Below are positions 53,190-62,516 of a DNA stretch of 64,000 nt, in pieces (within the stretch, counting starts at the first letter, position 1; each line of letters opens with the position of its first letter). The stretch spans positions 1 through 64,000 of the forward strand of contig NZ_QVTC01000007.1 of the NCBI RefSeq assembly GCF_003429085.1. Reading direction: 5' to 3'. Source of the stretch: Bacillus sp. V59.32b (lineage in GTDB: Bacteria; Bacillota; Bacilli; Bacillales; DSM-1321). The position numbers were made by a program, and so were the translations under genes. The notes under the pieces are model-generated. The model saw nothing but the letters and a program-made list of their open reading frames with translations, ran no database searches and was not told the DNA's origin.

Positions 53190-54149
53190 TTATTTTTCAT
53201 CAGTAAGCGAATGCGTAGGGAAATGCGGCAAAATCTCTTCACCAAGTTCAAGGATGACATCTTCTGGCGGCCGTTTAGAGAAATACAAGACAAATGTAAG
53301 GTGATTGACGCCGATTGTCTGGAACTGTTGAAGCAGCTCCAATAAATATTTGCGACCGACATGAAAACCTAATGGAATGGTGACGGGAGGTGCATCTGGA
53401 TTTTCCGATAAGTCGATAAATAACGACTGAGTAAACGGTTTGAATACTCCCGGAGACTTTTCTTCCACCATTGCGCGATAATCGCTGATTAACATCGTTT
53501 GTTGCTGAATGCTTCTGGGGTATTGGAACCAACCATCGCCATGCTCGGCAATCCATTCCATCGACTGGCGGCTGAAGCCCGTTGCCATCATGGGAATCGG
53601 CGACACCGGTTGCGGAATCAATCTCGTATCTGTTCCATCTATAAAACCATGATCAAAATGAATGGTTGGTCCTTCTTCCTTCAGCAATCGGTCAATGGTC
53701 TCGAAATTCTCTTTAAAAAGGTGTCCACTATCTTCTTTATCAATTCCCAGAGCTGTAAAATCCTTTGCCCGATCACCAGATCCGACACCAAGGATGAGGC
53801 GATCCGGAAACAAGCGGTGTATCGAAAGGGCTTCCTTAGCGACGCGAACCGGATGGCGCAAGGGAAGGACGACGCTAGAAGTTCCTAATGCTATTTGCTT
53901 AGTGTGAGCAGCAAGATACGTTAAATAGATCCAGACATCATACATTTGGCCATTATCATCAATAGTAAGATCCTGCATCGTAACATCCCGTAGCCATAGT
54001 GCTGCAAAACCAAAATCTTCAATCGCACGGGCGAGCTGCAATTGATTTTCCATTCTCGGCATTTTGGACATTCTTTCAGTCGGGATCGAAAAGCCGAGTG
54101 TCATTTTATCCTGTTGATACATTCTTTGAAATGCTCGGTGTTCTAACAT
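53190..54149 (-). CDS. LLM-class (luciferase-like) flavin-dependent oxidoreductase
   Basis: A 319-residue TIM-barrel protein of the bacterial luciferase/F420 superfamily. TLGFSIPTER at the N-terminus, EDFGFAALWLRDV, ALGTSSVVLPLRHPVRVAKEA and LILGVGSGDRAKDF are typical, as is IPMMATGFSRQSMEWIAEHGDGWF. It probably uses FMN; the substrate is unknown. The ATG at 54149 has AGGAGGAT about ten bases upstream, inside a longer open frame that reaches 54200. Confidence 0.87.
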   Translation of the reverse strand: MLEHRAFQRMYQQDKMTLGFSIPTERMSKMPRMENQLQLARAIEDFGFAALWLRDVTMQDLTIDDNGQMYDVWIYLTYLAAHTKQIALGTSSVVLPLRHPVRVAKEALSIHRLFPDRLILGVGSGDRAKDFTALGIDKEDSGHLFKENFETIDRLLKEEGPTIHFDHGFIDGTDTRLIPQPVSPIPMMATGFSRQSMEWIAEHGDGWFQYPRSIQQQTMLISDYRAMVEEKSPGVFKPFTQSLFIDLSENPDAPPVTIPLGFHVGRKYLLELLQQFQTIGVNHLTFVLYFSKRPPEDVILELGEEILPHFPTHSLTDEK

Positions 54150-54333
54150 GCCTGACAGATCCTCCTTCGTCATGTGCACAATTATTTTTATCATCTTCAT
54201 TATGATCGAAAAATAACAATAAACCGATGTTATGTATTAACTGCCATAAAGTCAAAAGATTGGTTTCATTTCACACCACAAATGAATGGTGCATGGGACC
54301 CTTCTTTGTTATAAAAGAAGGAGGGGGGATTTA

Positions 54334-55194
54334 ATGGGAAATCAAATTGCAATTGTTACCGGTTCATCAAGCGGTTTTGGGTTATTGACGTCGCTCGAAT
54401 TAGCCAATCGGGGTTTTCGAGTGATTGCTACGATGAGGAATCCTCAAAAGGGAACGGAATTAACGAAGAAAGCCAAGGAATTGGGAATTGACCGTAACAT
54501 CGAAATTCATGAACTTGACGTCACATCAGAAGCGTCCATTCAAGGTTTGAAGAGATTATTAGAATCGCTTGGGCAGGTGGATGTACTCGTAAATAATGCC
54601 GGGTATGCCGGTGCCGGTTTTGTCGAGGAAATTCCAGTCAATGAATACAGGAAACAATTCGAGACCAATCTGTTTGGCTTAATAGCTGTTACACAGGTAG
54701 TTTTACCGCTGATGCGTGAACAGGGAAATGGAAACATCATCAATATAAGCAGCATCAGTGGCAGAATCGGTTTTCCGGGGATGTCCCCTTATGTTGCTTC
54801 CAAATACGCTCTGGAAGGCTGGAGCGAATGTCTCCGGCTTGAAATGAAACCATTTGGAATCCAAGTCGCTCTCGTTGAACCAGGATCATATCAGACGAAC
54901 ATCTGGACAACCGGGAAACAAGTAACAGAGAAATCACAACTCGAAAATTCTCCATATTATGAAACGATGAGAAACATTGAAGGGTACTTACTAAAAAATG
55001 AATCCGGATATGGAGATCCTCAGGAAGTAGCTAGTTTGATAGGTGAGATTTCACAGCAAAAAGAGACGACATTGCGTCATCCTGTTGGAAAAAGAGTGAA
55101 ACTGAGTATCAGATTAAAAAACTTTTTGCCATGGACAACCTGGGAGAAGATAACGGTAAAGACATTAAAAAGCAACAGTAGCAAAACCGAATAA
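54334..55194 (+). CDS. Short-chain dehydrogenase/reductase
   Basis: A 286-residue classical SDR with Rossmann motif TGSSSGFG (about 10-17), NNAGYAG, catalytic Ser in SSISG and YxxxK in YVASKYALEGWSECLRLE. The longer C-terminal tail suggests a retinol/steroid-like SDR subgroup; the substrate is unknown. ATG 54334 follows GGAGGGGGG. It stands alone. Confidence 0.9.
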   Translation: MGNQIAIVTGSSSGFGLLTSLELANRGFRVIATMRNPQKGTELTKKAKELGIDRNIEIHELDVTSEASIQGLKRLLESLGQVDVLVNNAGYAGAGFVEEIPVNEYRKQFETNLFGLIAVTQVVLPLMREQGNGNIINISSISGRIGFPGMSPYVASKYALEGWSECLRLEMKPFGIQVALVEPGSYQTNIWTTGKQVTEKSQLENSPYYETMRNIEGYLLKNESGYGDPQEVASLIGEISQQKETTLRHPVGKRVKLSIRLKNFLPWTTWEKITVKTLKSNSSKTE

Positions 55195-55373
55195 ATACAT
55201 AATATAGTACTTATACCCATTCTGAGATAATGAGAATAACAGAGAGAATATAAGCATACTATGACTATGTTGGATTATTAAGAGTATTGCATGAAGGAAT
55301 ATACTTGGTTAAAGAAGGATTCTTCAACAAAATAGCGTAATCATCACTTAAATTAAACGTAGGAGGGTTCTAT

Positions 55374-55877
55374 ATGTTTCTGACATTGGAAGGTTTTATG
55401 AAATCTTGGGAATTCGAATCACAAGCAACTCAAAAAATACTGAACAATCTAACCGACGAATCTCTTAAACAGGAGATAACTGAAGAGAATTGGACATTGG
55501 GGCGTATTGCTTGGCACATTGTACCATCCATACATATCATGACTTCCCGCACTGGGCTGAAGTTTGAAGCCCCCACGGAAAACTGGCCAGTGCCGACCTC
55601 AGCTCAATTCATTGCAGACAGCTATGGTCAAGTAAGCGCAGCATTCTTAGAGGCAATAAAAGCTCAATGGACTGATGAAAGTCTCCAGATTGAAAGCGAC
55701 TTTTTTGGACAGAAGCAGCAAAATTCGATTTTCTTGATGACGCTGATTCTTCATCAAAACCATCACCGCGGACAAATGACCGTTCTAATGCGCCAGGCCG
55801 GTTTGCCGGTTCCAGGAATCTATGGCCCTTCAAAGGAAGAGTGGGCGCCTGCTGGCATGGAAGCACCAATTCAATAG
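55374..55877 (+). CDS. DinB-family protein
   Basis: A 167-residue four-helix protein of the DinB/YfiT-like superfamily. The metal ligand pattern is present: His in LGRIAWHIVPS near 48, and HQNHHRGQMTVLMRQAGLPVPGIYGPS near 130. Members bind a divalent metal; many act in thiol (bacillithiol/mycothiol)-dependent transfers, others are unknown. AGGAGGG precedes ATG 55374. Confidence 0.9.
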   Translation: MFLTLEGFMKSWEFESQATQKILNNLTDESLKQEITEENWTLGRIAWHIVPSIHIMTSRTGLKFEAPTENWPVPTSAQFIADSYGQVSAAFLEAIKAQWTDESLQIESDFFGQKQQNSIFLMTLILHQNHHRGQMTVLMRQAGLPVPGIYGPSKEEWAPAGMEAPIQ

Positions 55878-55933
55878 ATGACAGGCACCATCCAATTAAT
55901 GTGTTTAGCATTGCGCGTGGAAATAATTAGACA

Positions 55934-55962
55934 AAAGGACTCGGTTTACACCGGGTCCTTTG
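55934..55962 (+). terminator. Terminator after the DinB gene
   Basis: AAAGGACTCGG (55934-55944) pairs with CCGGGTCCTTT (55951-55961). Confidence 0.8.
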
Positions 55963-56084
55963 TGATTTTTTGATATAATAGGCAGAAATTTCATAAGAAG
56001 TATGAATCCTGCATATTGCTTTTAACAGCTTTTACGGATAAGGTTTTATATGAAGCTAGTTTAAATGATAAAGGATGTAATTAT

Positions 56085-57032
56085 TTGGAAAATCATAATC
56101 TAACACCAGCATATATATACACATATGCATGCAGTCCGGAGGAACTCTCTTTATGCCGCATGGAGATGCGTTCACTTTTTGGACTTGAGTCACCGTTCAA
56201 TATTATCAAAAGCCCCACTAGCATTGATCCCAGCAGAAGTCCGTTCATTAAGGAACGGATTGAAGTGATGCATGAAGGGGATAGCGTGCAGGAGATTGTC
56301 GAGCAAGTAAAACACATCCAGTTGGATGAATCAACATTCAAAGTTATTTTCGTGAAAATAAACGATTTGCAAGAAAAAGTAGAATACTGGGAGCAACGTG
56401 CAATCGAGCGGGAAATTGGCTGGCCCATCCAGGGCGAAGCCGATATGCACGAGCCTGACCATATATTCGGCATAGTTCCTCTTGGCAGGAAATGGTATTT
56501 CGGGAAATATCTCAAAAGCGAAGCAATCTGGCTTCATCATCTTAAAAAACCCCGCGAATATTCCACTGCACTCAGCACACGTGTAGCCAGGGCTGTGGCG
56601 AATATCGCTGTACCGAAACCGGAAGGAGTCAAAGCGATTGACCCTTGCTGCGGGATTGGCACGGTATTGGTCGAGGCGCTTTCGATGGGAATTGACATCG
56701 TCGGACGCGATATAAACCCTCTTGTCACAGACGGATCCAGGGAGAATATTGCCTACTTCGGGCATGTAGGCGAGGTAACAACGGGACCCATATCAGAGGT
56801 TTCTGAAAAATATGACGTTGCAATTATCGATATGCCCTATAATTTATATACCCATGCCTCACCGGAAGACCAGCTCTCCATTCTTCAGAACGCCCGCAGG
56901 TTTGCTGGCAAAGTGGTCGTTATCACGATCGAAACGATGGACGAAATGATCAAGGAAGCGGGGTTTGAAATTGCAGATCGCTGCGTCGCCAATAAAGGCT
57001 CATTTTCCAGGCAAATTATTGTATGTGAGTAG
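56085..57032 (+). CDS. SAM-dependent RNA/DNA methyltransferase, Trm11/UPF0020 type
   Basis: A 315-residue protein. The N-terminal ~150 residues resemble a THUMP-like RNA-binding region, and the C-terminal half is a Rossmann methyltransferase with the SAM motif AIDPCCGIGTVLVEALSMGIDIVGRDINP and catalytic motif IIDMPYNLYTH (NPPY-like), as in N2-guanine or adenine methylases. TTG 56085 (LENHNLTPAYIYTY) is preferred since AAAGGATG precedes it; another TTG at 56016 has no RBS. The target, probably a tRNA or rRNA guanine, is inference. Confidence 0.82.
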   Translation: MENHNLTPAYIYTYACSPEELSLCRMEMRSLFGLESPFNIIKSPTSIDPSRSPFIKERIEVMHEGDSVQEIVEQVKHIQLDESTFKVIFVKINDLQEKVEYWEQRAIEREIGWPIQGEADMHEPDHIFGIVPLGRKWYFGKYLKSEAIWLHHLKKPREYSTALSTRVARAVANIAVPKPEGVKAIDPCCGIGTVLVEALSMGIDIVGRDINPLVTDGSRENIAYFGHVGEVTTGPISEVSEKYDVAIIDMPYNLYTHASPEDQLSILQNARRFAGKVVVITIETMDEMIKEAGFEIADRCVANKGSFSRQIIVCE

Positions 57033-57103
57033 CAAAGATAGATTAATATGGAATAAACGCTCAGCATTAAGACATTATAGACATCCAGAAAGAAGTTGAT
57101 GGT

Positions 57104-58012
57104 TTGGCAAAAATGTATATACTTTTAGTGGTCATCATGGTGGCATGGGGATTCAACGTGTCTGCAACAAAGATCCTTGTGGACCAGTTCATGCCTGTTT
57201 CCATCACGGCACTAAGAATTCTTACAGCGGGCATTTCCGTTTTTGTAATTCTTTATTTTTTAAAGCTGCTCCGGTTGCCCTCGAAAAAAGAAATTCCAGC
57301 CATTATCCTTGGGGCTTTATTGAACGTTACAGCCCATCATTATTATTTATCGGTAGGCCTTAAAGACACGACGGCTGTGCATGGTGGGATCATTATCGGG
57401 ACGGGACCCTTGCTTACGGCCATCTTATCCATCATACTGCTCGGCAGCCGCTTCACCCTCTTAAAAGGGTTAGGATTCATACTTGGCTTTGCCGGGATCA
57501 TCGTCACCGTTATGTCGGGAAATACCGAAGCAAGCGGAATTAATCCCGGGGATATCGATGTCTTCTTATCTATATTTTCACAAGCTCTTAGCTTTATCTT
57601 GATTAAAAAAGTATCGAAGACGATGGACCCGCGCTTGATGACGGGATATATGCTTGTAATCGGGTCTATGTTCCTTTTCATCCTGAGCCCAATCGTTGAA
57701 CCGGGTGGATTCTCAGGAATAGCCGATGGATCCGTTTATGATTATGTAATCTTTTTTGCTTCGGCGATCATCGCTACGGCCGTAGGCCATATGGGTTATA
57801 ATTATGCGATTGGAAAGATCGGTGCCGCCGAATCAGCTGTTTTCATGAATTTATCTCCATTCTTCTCACTGATTGGCGCTGCTCTGTTTCTTAACGAAAG
57901 AATTTATGCAACCCACCTAATCGGCTTACTATTGATTATTATGGGTGTTCTGATTGGCTCAGGCGCTTACAATCAATTAAGAAAGTCTAAGAGTTCCGGA
58001 GTAGCTATTTAG
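57104..58012 (+). CDS. EamA/DMT-superfamily transporter
   Basis: A 302-residue membrane protein with ten predicted transmembrane helices in two EamA repeats (N-half VVIMVAWGFNVSATKILVDQF; C-half AVGHMGYNYAIGKIGAAESAVFMNLSPFFSLIGAALFLNERI). DMT members export amino acids or other metabolites; the substrate is unknown. TTG 57104 with AGAAAGAAG upstream is chosen; ATG 57113 is an alternative that removes three residues. It converges with the next gene. Confidence 0.87.
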   Translation: MAKMYILLVVIMVAWGFNVSATKILVDQFMPVSITALRILTAGISVFVILYFLKLLRLPSKKEIPAIILGALLNVTAHHYYLSVGLKDTTAVHGGIIIGTGPLLTAILSIILLGSRFTLLKGLGFILGFAGIIVTVMSGNTEASGINPGDIDVFLSIFSQALSFILIKKVSKTMDPRLMTGYMLVIGSMFLFILSPIVEPGGFSGIADGSVYDYVIFFASAIIATAVGHMGYNYAIGKIGAAESAVFMNLSPFFSLIGAALFLNERIYATHLIGLLLIIMGVLIGSGAYNQLRKSKSSGVAI

Positions 58013-58029
58013 ATAGTGAATACAAAAAT

Positions 58030-58075
58030 AAACGGGGCATCTTTTGAGGTTTAATCCTCAAGAGATATCCCGTTT
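58030..58075. terminator. Bidirectional hairpin between transporter genes
   Basis: AAACGGG (58030-58036) pairs with CCCGTTT (58069-58075); inside, CTTTTGAGG pairs with CCTCAAGAG. Confidence 0.75.
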
Positions 58076-58092
58076 ATGTTTTAAACATAAAG

Positions 58093-59499
58093 TTATACGG
58101 CTTCTATTTGCCTCTCAGCAGGTTTTACCCATCTGTAAAAGAAAATGCCGCTTGCCAGCAAAGCCATGCCCAGCGCAAATGTCTTCAAATCCGCTGTGCC
58201 CGCGTAAATCACCCAGATTGAATAAATGGTTGAAAGAACGCCTATGACTCCATCAAAGATCCTGCTTCTCCGGCTCGTATATGTCTCACCAGTTAGGACC
58301 AGCTTGAGCTGGAAGACCGATGAGATGAAATAAGGGACAAGATAGGCAAGCGTTGCAATCACAATCGTAAAATTAAAGGCCGTTGAAATTGTGCTTGAAA
58401 TAGTAGAGAAAATAAACAGCTGGCCAAGGATGTTGGTAACTACCATGGAAAAGACAGGAATGCCTTTTTTATTTACTTTTGCGAAAGCTGGCAAGAATAA
58501 TCCTTGCTTCGCCGCCTGATAGGGAACTTCCGCACTCAGCATGACCCAGCCGATTGTGGAGCCGAACAAACTGATCAATCCAACCGCCGCAAGAATTTTT
58601 CCACCAATCGGACCTAACACCGTTGAAATCGCATCTATGAGCGGCTTGTCAGACGCCGCAAGAACTTCTTGGCTCAGCATCCCCATGACAAGCGTGCTGA
58701 TGCCAATATAGATGGCAAGTGCGATCAGTAATCCAAGCATGGTCGCGCGCTTCACGTCGACTTGCTTTTTGGCCCTCGACGCAAATACAACGGCAGATTC
58801 CACCCCGATAAACGCCCATAGCGTCGTCACGGCTGCACTATTGATTTGCCCAAGCAAACCGATAGCTTGTCCCGCGTCATCGAATCGCGGGGCAACAAAT
58901 GGAAGCATGTTCGCTTTTTGAAAGGCAAACAGACCGACGAGGATAAATAGGAAAAACCCGATAACCTTGGCTGCCGTCGCCAGGAAATTCAGCTTTCCGG
59001 CCGTGTCATGGCCTTTCAATATAATCAAATGCGTTCCCCATAGCAGGATCGTACAGACGATAAAGGTCAAGGCATTTCCGACTTTTAACGTAAATCCGCC
59101 GATTGTAAACAGCTCAGCCTGGTTTAATAGAGCAGGGAAGAAGGTCGACAAGTAACCGGCAAAAGTCGTAATGAGCGCGATATTCCCTGTCAGATTCCCC
59201 AGCCAATATCCCCAGGTAGTCATAAACCCGGTCAAAGTCGAAGTGTTGCTGCCGGGCTTAAATAATTCCTTCGCATAAATTTGCGGCCCGCCTATAAGCT
59301 TTGGCTTGCGTAAAGCCAGGTTTCCGAATACAAGTGCGATCATCAGCACGCCAAAGCCGGTAACAAGCCATGCGGAAATCACGCCGGCAGGGCTCGCCAC
59401 TTTAGTTAAAGAAGCAGGCAGCATAAAAATGCCGGTTCCGACCATATTCCCGACTACCAAGGCCGTCAAAATCCACAGGCCAAGTTTTTTGTTATTCAT
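58093..59499 (-). CDS. Amino acid permease / antiporter (APC superfamily, APA type)
   Basis: A 468-residue membrane protein with about 12-13 transmembrane segments. The first helix carries GNMVGTGIFMLP, the APC substrate-binding signature; IGGPQIYAKELF and WAFIGVESAVVFASRAKKQVDVKRATMLG are typical of the basic amino acid/polyamine antiporter branch (arginine:ornithine or lysine exchange). The gene stands alone, with a bidirectional terminator at its end. The substrate is inferred from the family only. Confidence 0.88.
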   Translation of the reverse strand: MNNKKLGLWILTALVVGNMVGTGIFMLPASLTKVASPAGVISAWLVTGFGVLMIALVFGNLALRKPKLIGGPQIYAKELFKPGSNTSTLTGFMTTWGYWLGNLTGNIALITTFAGYLSTFFPALLNQAELFTIGGFTLKVGNALTFIVCTILLWGTHLIILKGHDTAGKLNFLATAAKVIGFFLFILVGLFAFQKANMLPFVAPRFDDAGQAIGLLGQINSAAVTTLWAFIGVESAVVFASRAKKQVDVKRATMLGLLIALAIYIGISTLVMGMLSQEVLAASDKPLIDAISTVLGPIGGKILAAVGLISLFGSTIGWVMLSAEVPYQAAKQGLFLPAFAKVNKKGIPVFSMVVTNILGQLFIFSTISSTISTAFNFTIVIATLAYLVPYFISSVFQLKLVLTGETYTSRRSRIFDGVIGVLSTIYSIWVIYAGTADLKTFALGMALLASGIFFYRWVKPAERQIEAV

Positions 59500-59667
59500 G
59501 ATGTGATTTCCTCTCTAGTTGGCAATTTCTTTCATTTATCAAATAATTAAGTAACCATTTATCGTGATTAGATGAATACAATATACATTCACTTGTAATA
59601 ATATACGGTCATTTGAAAGACAAGTCAATGGAGAATTTTTACTTAAAAGAGTGGAAAAATGGCATGA

Positions 59668-59698
59668 AAAAGGAGCGGGAATGAATCCGCTCCTTTTG
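59668..59698. terminator. Terminator after the nitroreductase gene (minus strand)
   Basis: AAAAGGAGCGG (59668-59678) pairs with CCGCTCCTTTT (59687-59697), usable on either strand. Confidence 0.82.
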
Positions 59699-59712
59699 TA
59701 TCGCCCCAAGAC

Positions 59713-60336
59713 TTAGTGGAATGTGACAATTTTATTCGTGTCAAATCGATGATGAGGATACCCCTCACTATCAGGCTTGCCAAAAGGAAGAATCCCAGCG
59801 AACTTCACATGTTCAGGTAAGCCTAATATCTCTCTGACTTTATTCTGGTCGAAGCCAAGCATCGGGTTGCTCGCATAGCCATGCCCCTGAACAGCTACCA
59901 TCAGGATGCCGAATGCAATATTTGTTTGCGTTAATCCCCATTGGCCGCGTTCTTCCAAGCTCATCCCATTGAATAATGCTGATAAATTAGCTATTTCATC
60001 TTGTTTCTGTTCGGGAGAGAGTCCCGGGTGAACAGTGTCTGCCAGATTTTCGAGCACATCTTCCATATCACTGGTCACAACGACCACGACCGGTGCTGAT
60101 GTTACCTGTTTTTGACCGTAAGCTGCCTCTTCCAGTTTGTCCTTCATAACTTCATCGGTTACCACATGGAAACGCCATGGCTGAAGATTCCAGGCACTAG
60201 GAGATAGGCGTACAAGTTCAAAAATACTTTGAAGATCTTGTTCACCGATCGGCTGCTGGTCATATTTTCTGATACTGTGCCGTGATTCAATGGCTTCTTT
60301 AACGGACAGAGTTTGTTCAGTTGTTTTGCGCGTCAT
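59713..60336 (-). CDS. Nitroreductase-family flavoprotein
   Basis: A 207-residue FMN enzyme with SRHSIRKYDQQPI near the N-terminus, RLSPSAWNLQPWRFHVV (FMN phosphate contact) and a C-terminal EHVKFAGILPFGKPDSEGYPHHRFD. Close in look to MhqN/YodC-like nitroreductases that reduce quinones or nitro compounds. The ATG at 60336 has AAAGGATGG upstream. It lies 81 bases downstream of the SDR gene on the same strand and could share the riboswitch-controlled transcript. Confidence 0.9.
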   Translation of the reverse strand: MTRKTTEQTLSVKEAIESRHSIRKYDQQPIGEQDLQSIFELVRLSPSAWNLQPWRFHVVTDEVMKDKLEEAAYGQKQVTSAPVVVVVTSDMEDVLENLADTVHPGLSPEQKQDEIANLSALFNGMSLEERGQWGLTQTNIAFGILMVAVQGHGYASNPMLGFDQNKVREILGLPEHVKFAGILPFGKPDSEGYPHHRFDTNKIVTFH

Positions 60337-60417
60337 ATTGACCATCCTTTATTACTCGTATTTAACGGGATTATTTTACCCAAATACGAATAAACCAAAC
60401 TATTGCTTTGTTCCAAT

Positions 60418-61179
60418 TCAATCCATCACAAGACCGCCGTCTACGACAAGGTTCTGGCCGGTCACAGCTCTGCTCCAGGGGGAAGCAAAGAAACAGATGG
60501 CATCAGCCATTTCGGCAGGCTCTGTCACCTTCCTGAGCGGGGTGGAGGATTCAATAAGAGCAAAGACTTCCTCAGAGGTCGCGGCGCTTGCATCGGTTTG
60601 CTTTAACAGCCCGCCGGAGACCATATTGACCGTAATGCCATATTGGCCTAATTCATTGGCCATATTTCTTGTGAAACCTAATAAAGCGGCCTTGCTCGTT
60701 GTGTAATCATGATAAGCAACGACCGGATTTTGAAATAAATTGGTGCCGATATTGATGATCCGCCCAAATCTGTTTTCTTTCATATCCGGTAATCCAGCCT
60801 GAATGGTGTTTAAAGCTCCTTTCACCGCACTTGCCAACTGCGATTGAAAGTCTTCCCATAACACCGTTGAAGCATCTTTTTTATTGACCGGATCGAAACG
60901 GAAGTTAACAAGCGCATTATTGATAATGGTAGTCACAGGTTGGCCAAAATGCTGTTTGGCCTGATTAAACATCTTCTGTACCTGTTCCTTGTCCCGGACA
61001 TCCGCCTTGATCGCAATCGCATTGTCTCCTAATTGTTCCCTGAGGGCATCTGCCTTTTCCTCACTGGAATAATAATTGATCACGATCTTTGATCCTTCCC
61101 TCGCACATGCCTGAACTATCGCGCTTCCAAGCCCGCGGCTTCCGCCTGTAACAAGCACTACCTGGTCATTCATTTTCAT
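60418..61179 (-). CDS. SDR oxidoreductase behind a TPP riboswitch
   Basis: A 253-residue classical SDR (FabG-like): cofactor motif TGGSRGLGSAIV, DVRDKEQV, NNALVNF in place of NNAG, a GTNLF segment in place of the usual SS(I) catalytic loop, YTTSKAALLGF, and a C-terminal TGQNLVVDGG. The catalytic Ser position appears to be Thr or Asn, so the chemistry may be altered. ATG 61179 has GGGAGG nine bases upstream. A TPP riboswitch with terminator lies directly before it, so thiamine status controls it; the substrate could be a thiamine-related aldehyde or pyrimidine, which is inference. Confidence 0.85.
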   Translation of the reverse strand: MKMNDQVVLVTGGSRGLGSAIVQACAREGSKIVINYYSSEEKADALREQLGDNAIAIKADVRDKEQVQKMFNQAKQHFGQPVTTIINNALVNFRFDPVNKKDASTVLWEDFQSQLASAVKGALNTIQAGLPDMKENRFGRIINIGTNLFQNPVVAYHDYTTSKAALLGFTRNMANELGQYGITVNMVSGGLLKQTDASAATSEEVFALIESSTPLRKVTEPAEMADAICFFASPWSRAVTGQNLVVDGGLVMD

Positions 61180-61201
61180 ATGTATCATCCTCCCGAAATG
61201 T

Positions 61202-61232
61202 AAAAAAGCCAGATCCAAAGAGGGACCTGGCT
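61202..61232 (-). terminator. Expression-platform terminator of the TPP riboswitch
   Basis: On the minus strand AGCCAGGTCC pairs with GGATCTGGCT around CTCTTT, followed by TTTTTTA. It lies between the aptamer and the SDR start codon, where it would end transcription when thiamine pyrophosphate is bound. Confidence 0.85.
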
Positions 61233-61259
61233 GGTTAGCATGGCAAATGTTCTATGCCG

Positions 61260-61351
61260 ACTACTTTCCTACGCTGGCATAATCCAGATCAGGTCCAAAG
61301 GGTTGAAAATCACTTTTCTCTCAGCCTTACGAATAAGACACCCCTAGTAGT
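61260..61351 (-). promoter_or_regulatory. TPP riboswitch (THI element)
   Basis: The minus strand has all core parts in order: ACTACTAGGGGTG, GCTGAGA, ACCCTTTGGACCTGATCTGG, ATTATGCCAGCGTAGG and AAAGTAGT closing the first stem. It binds thiamine pyrophosphate. The terminator at 61202-61232 completes a transcriptional OFF switch for the SDR gene. Confidence 0.95.
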
Positions 61352-61467
61352 AAAAATTGATATACAGTTATTTTTTTAATCTTAGCTCTTTGAAATCGAT
61401 ATGTAAACATAATTAGAAACATTCAGTATGTAAAAAACAAAACTTTGTTGAAAATTATAAAATTCTA

Positions 61468-61523
61468 TTGACATAACTGAATCGTTTTCATAAAATTTTA
61501 AGTGAAAGTGATAATCATTATCA
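61468..61523 (+). promoter_or_regulatory. Promoter with Fur box for the siderophore operon
   Basis: TTGACA (61468-61473) and TAAAAT (61491-61496) have a 17-base spacer. TGATAATCATTATCA (61509-61523), a perfect 7-1-7 Fur box, lies just downstream of the transcription start. Confidence 0.9.
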
Positions 61524-61630
61524 TTTATAACGTAATGGTTGATAAGTCAGCAGAGGGAGAAAAGCAAAGGGTAGTGATGGTCAGGTAGCGAAGTATGATG
61601 GAATCCTGCTTAGATAAAGGAGGTACATAG

Positions 61631-62470
61631 ATGTCCCGGCTTTTTACCGAAAATTTAAGAATATCGTATGGAGATTACGATATTGTCAAAAATTTAAACA
61701 TGGATATACCTGATGAAAAAATCACGGCCATTATCGGACCGAATGGTTGCGGCAAATCCACAGTTCTGAAGACATTGTCCCGCATATTAACGGCAAAATC
61801 GGGATCGGTGTACCTGGATGGAAAACAAATCACGAAAGAATCGACGAAAAAAATTGCTCAAAAAATGGCGATTCTGCCGCAATCCCCGGATGCTCCCGAA
61901 GGACTGACAGTAGCTGAATTGGTCTCTTACGGAAGGTATCCGTATCAAAAAGGGATGGGAACCTTGAAGGATAAGGACCGGGAAGTGATAGAATGGGCAC
62001 TTCAGGTGACAGGCATTTCAGACTTCAAGCACAGAGCGGTCGATGCCCTTTCAGGAGGACAACGTCAAAGAGTCTGGATTGCCATGGCGCTGGCGCAGGA
62101 AACGGATATCATTCTTCTCGATGAGCCGACAACCTATCTGGATCTGTCGCATCAGCTGGAGGTTTTGCAGCTTCTGAAATACCTGAACGATATCGAAAAA
62201 CGAACGATCGTAATGGTGATTCACGATCTAAACCATGCGGCCCGATTCGCTGATCATATGGTGACGATGAAGGATGGCGAGATTATCAAAGAAGGAAATG
62301 CAGCGGAAGTCATGACTTCCGAGGTGCTCAGAAATGTGTTTAACATCGATGCCGAGATTGGCATGGATCCCAGAACAGGAAAGCCAATCTGCCTGACGTA
62401 TGATTTACTAACTGGGGAACAGCAGGCAGCCAAAATGGATGAGAAAAAAGAGGAAGTTTATTTTTTTTAA
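61631..62470 (+). CDS. ABC transporter ATPase for iron-siderophore uptake (FecE/FhuC type)
   Basis: A 279-residue ATPase with Walker A GPNGCGKST (about 37-45), signature LSGGQRQRVWIAMA, Walker B IILLDEPT and the H-loop His in VIHDLNHAARF. The family imports ferric siderophores or cobalamin; the Fur box and the following binding protein point to iron. AAAGGAGG precedes ATG. It is the first gene of the operon, which is less common than binding-protein-first order. Confidence 0.93.
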   Translation: MSRLFTENLRISYGDYDIVKNLNMDIPDEKITAIIGPNGCGKSTVLKTLSRILTAKSGSVYLDGKQITKESTKKIAQKMAILPQSPDAPEGLTVAELVSYGRYPYQKGMGTLKDKDREVIEWALQVTGISDFKHRAVDALSGGQRQRVWIAMALAQETDIILLDEPTTYLDLSHQLEVLQLLKYLNDIEKRTIVMVIHDLNHAARFADHMVTMKDGEIIKEGNAAEVMTSEVLRNVFNIDAEIGMDPRTGKPICLTYDLLTGEQQAAKMDEKKEEVYFF

Positions 62471-62477
62471 AACTAAT

Positions 62478-62497
62478 TGAGAATAATTATTATTATC
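62478..62497. promoter_or_regulatory. Second Fur-type box
   Basis: TGAGAATAATTATTATTATC fits the Fur consensus TGATAATNATTATCA with two or three differences. It lies just before the binding-protein gene and may allow separate iron control of it. Confidence 0.65.
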
Positions 62498-62516
62498 AAA
62501 ACAGGAGATGGGAAGA

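Noticed and set aside
60290-60706. Plus-strand open frame opposite the nitroreductase and SDR genes
   Set aside because: Both minus-strand genes are well supported by family motifs and RBSs, and this frame has none.
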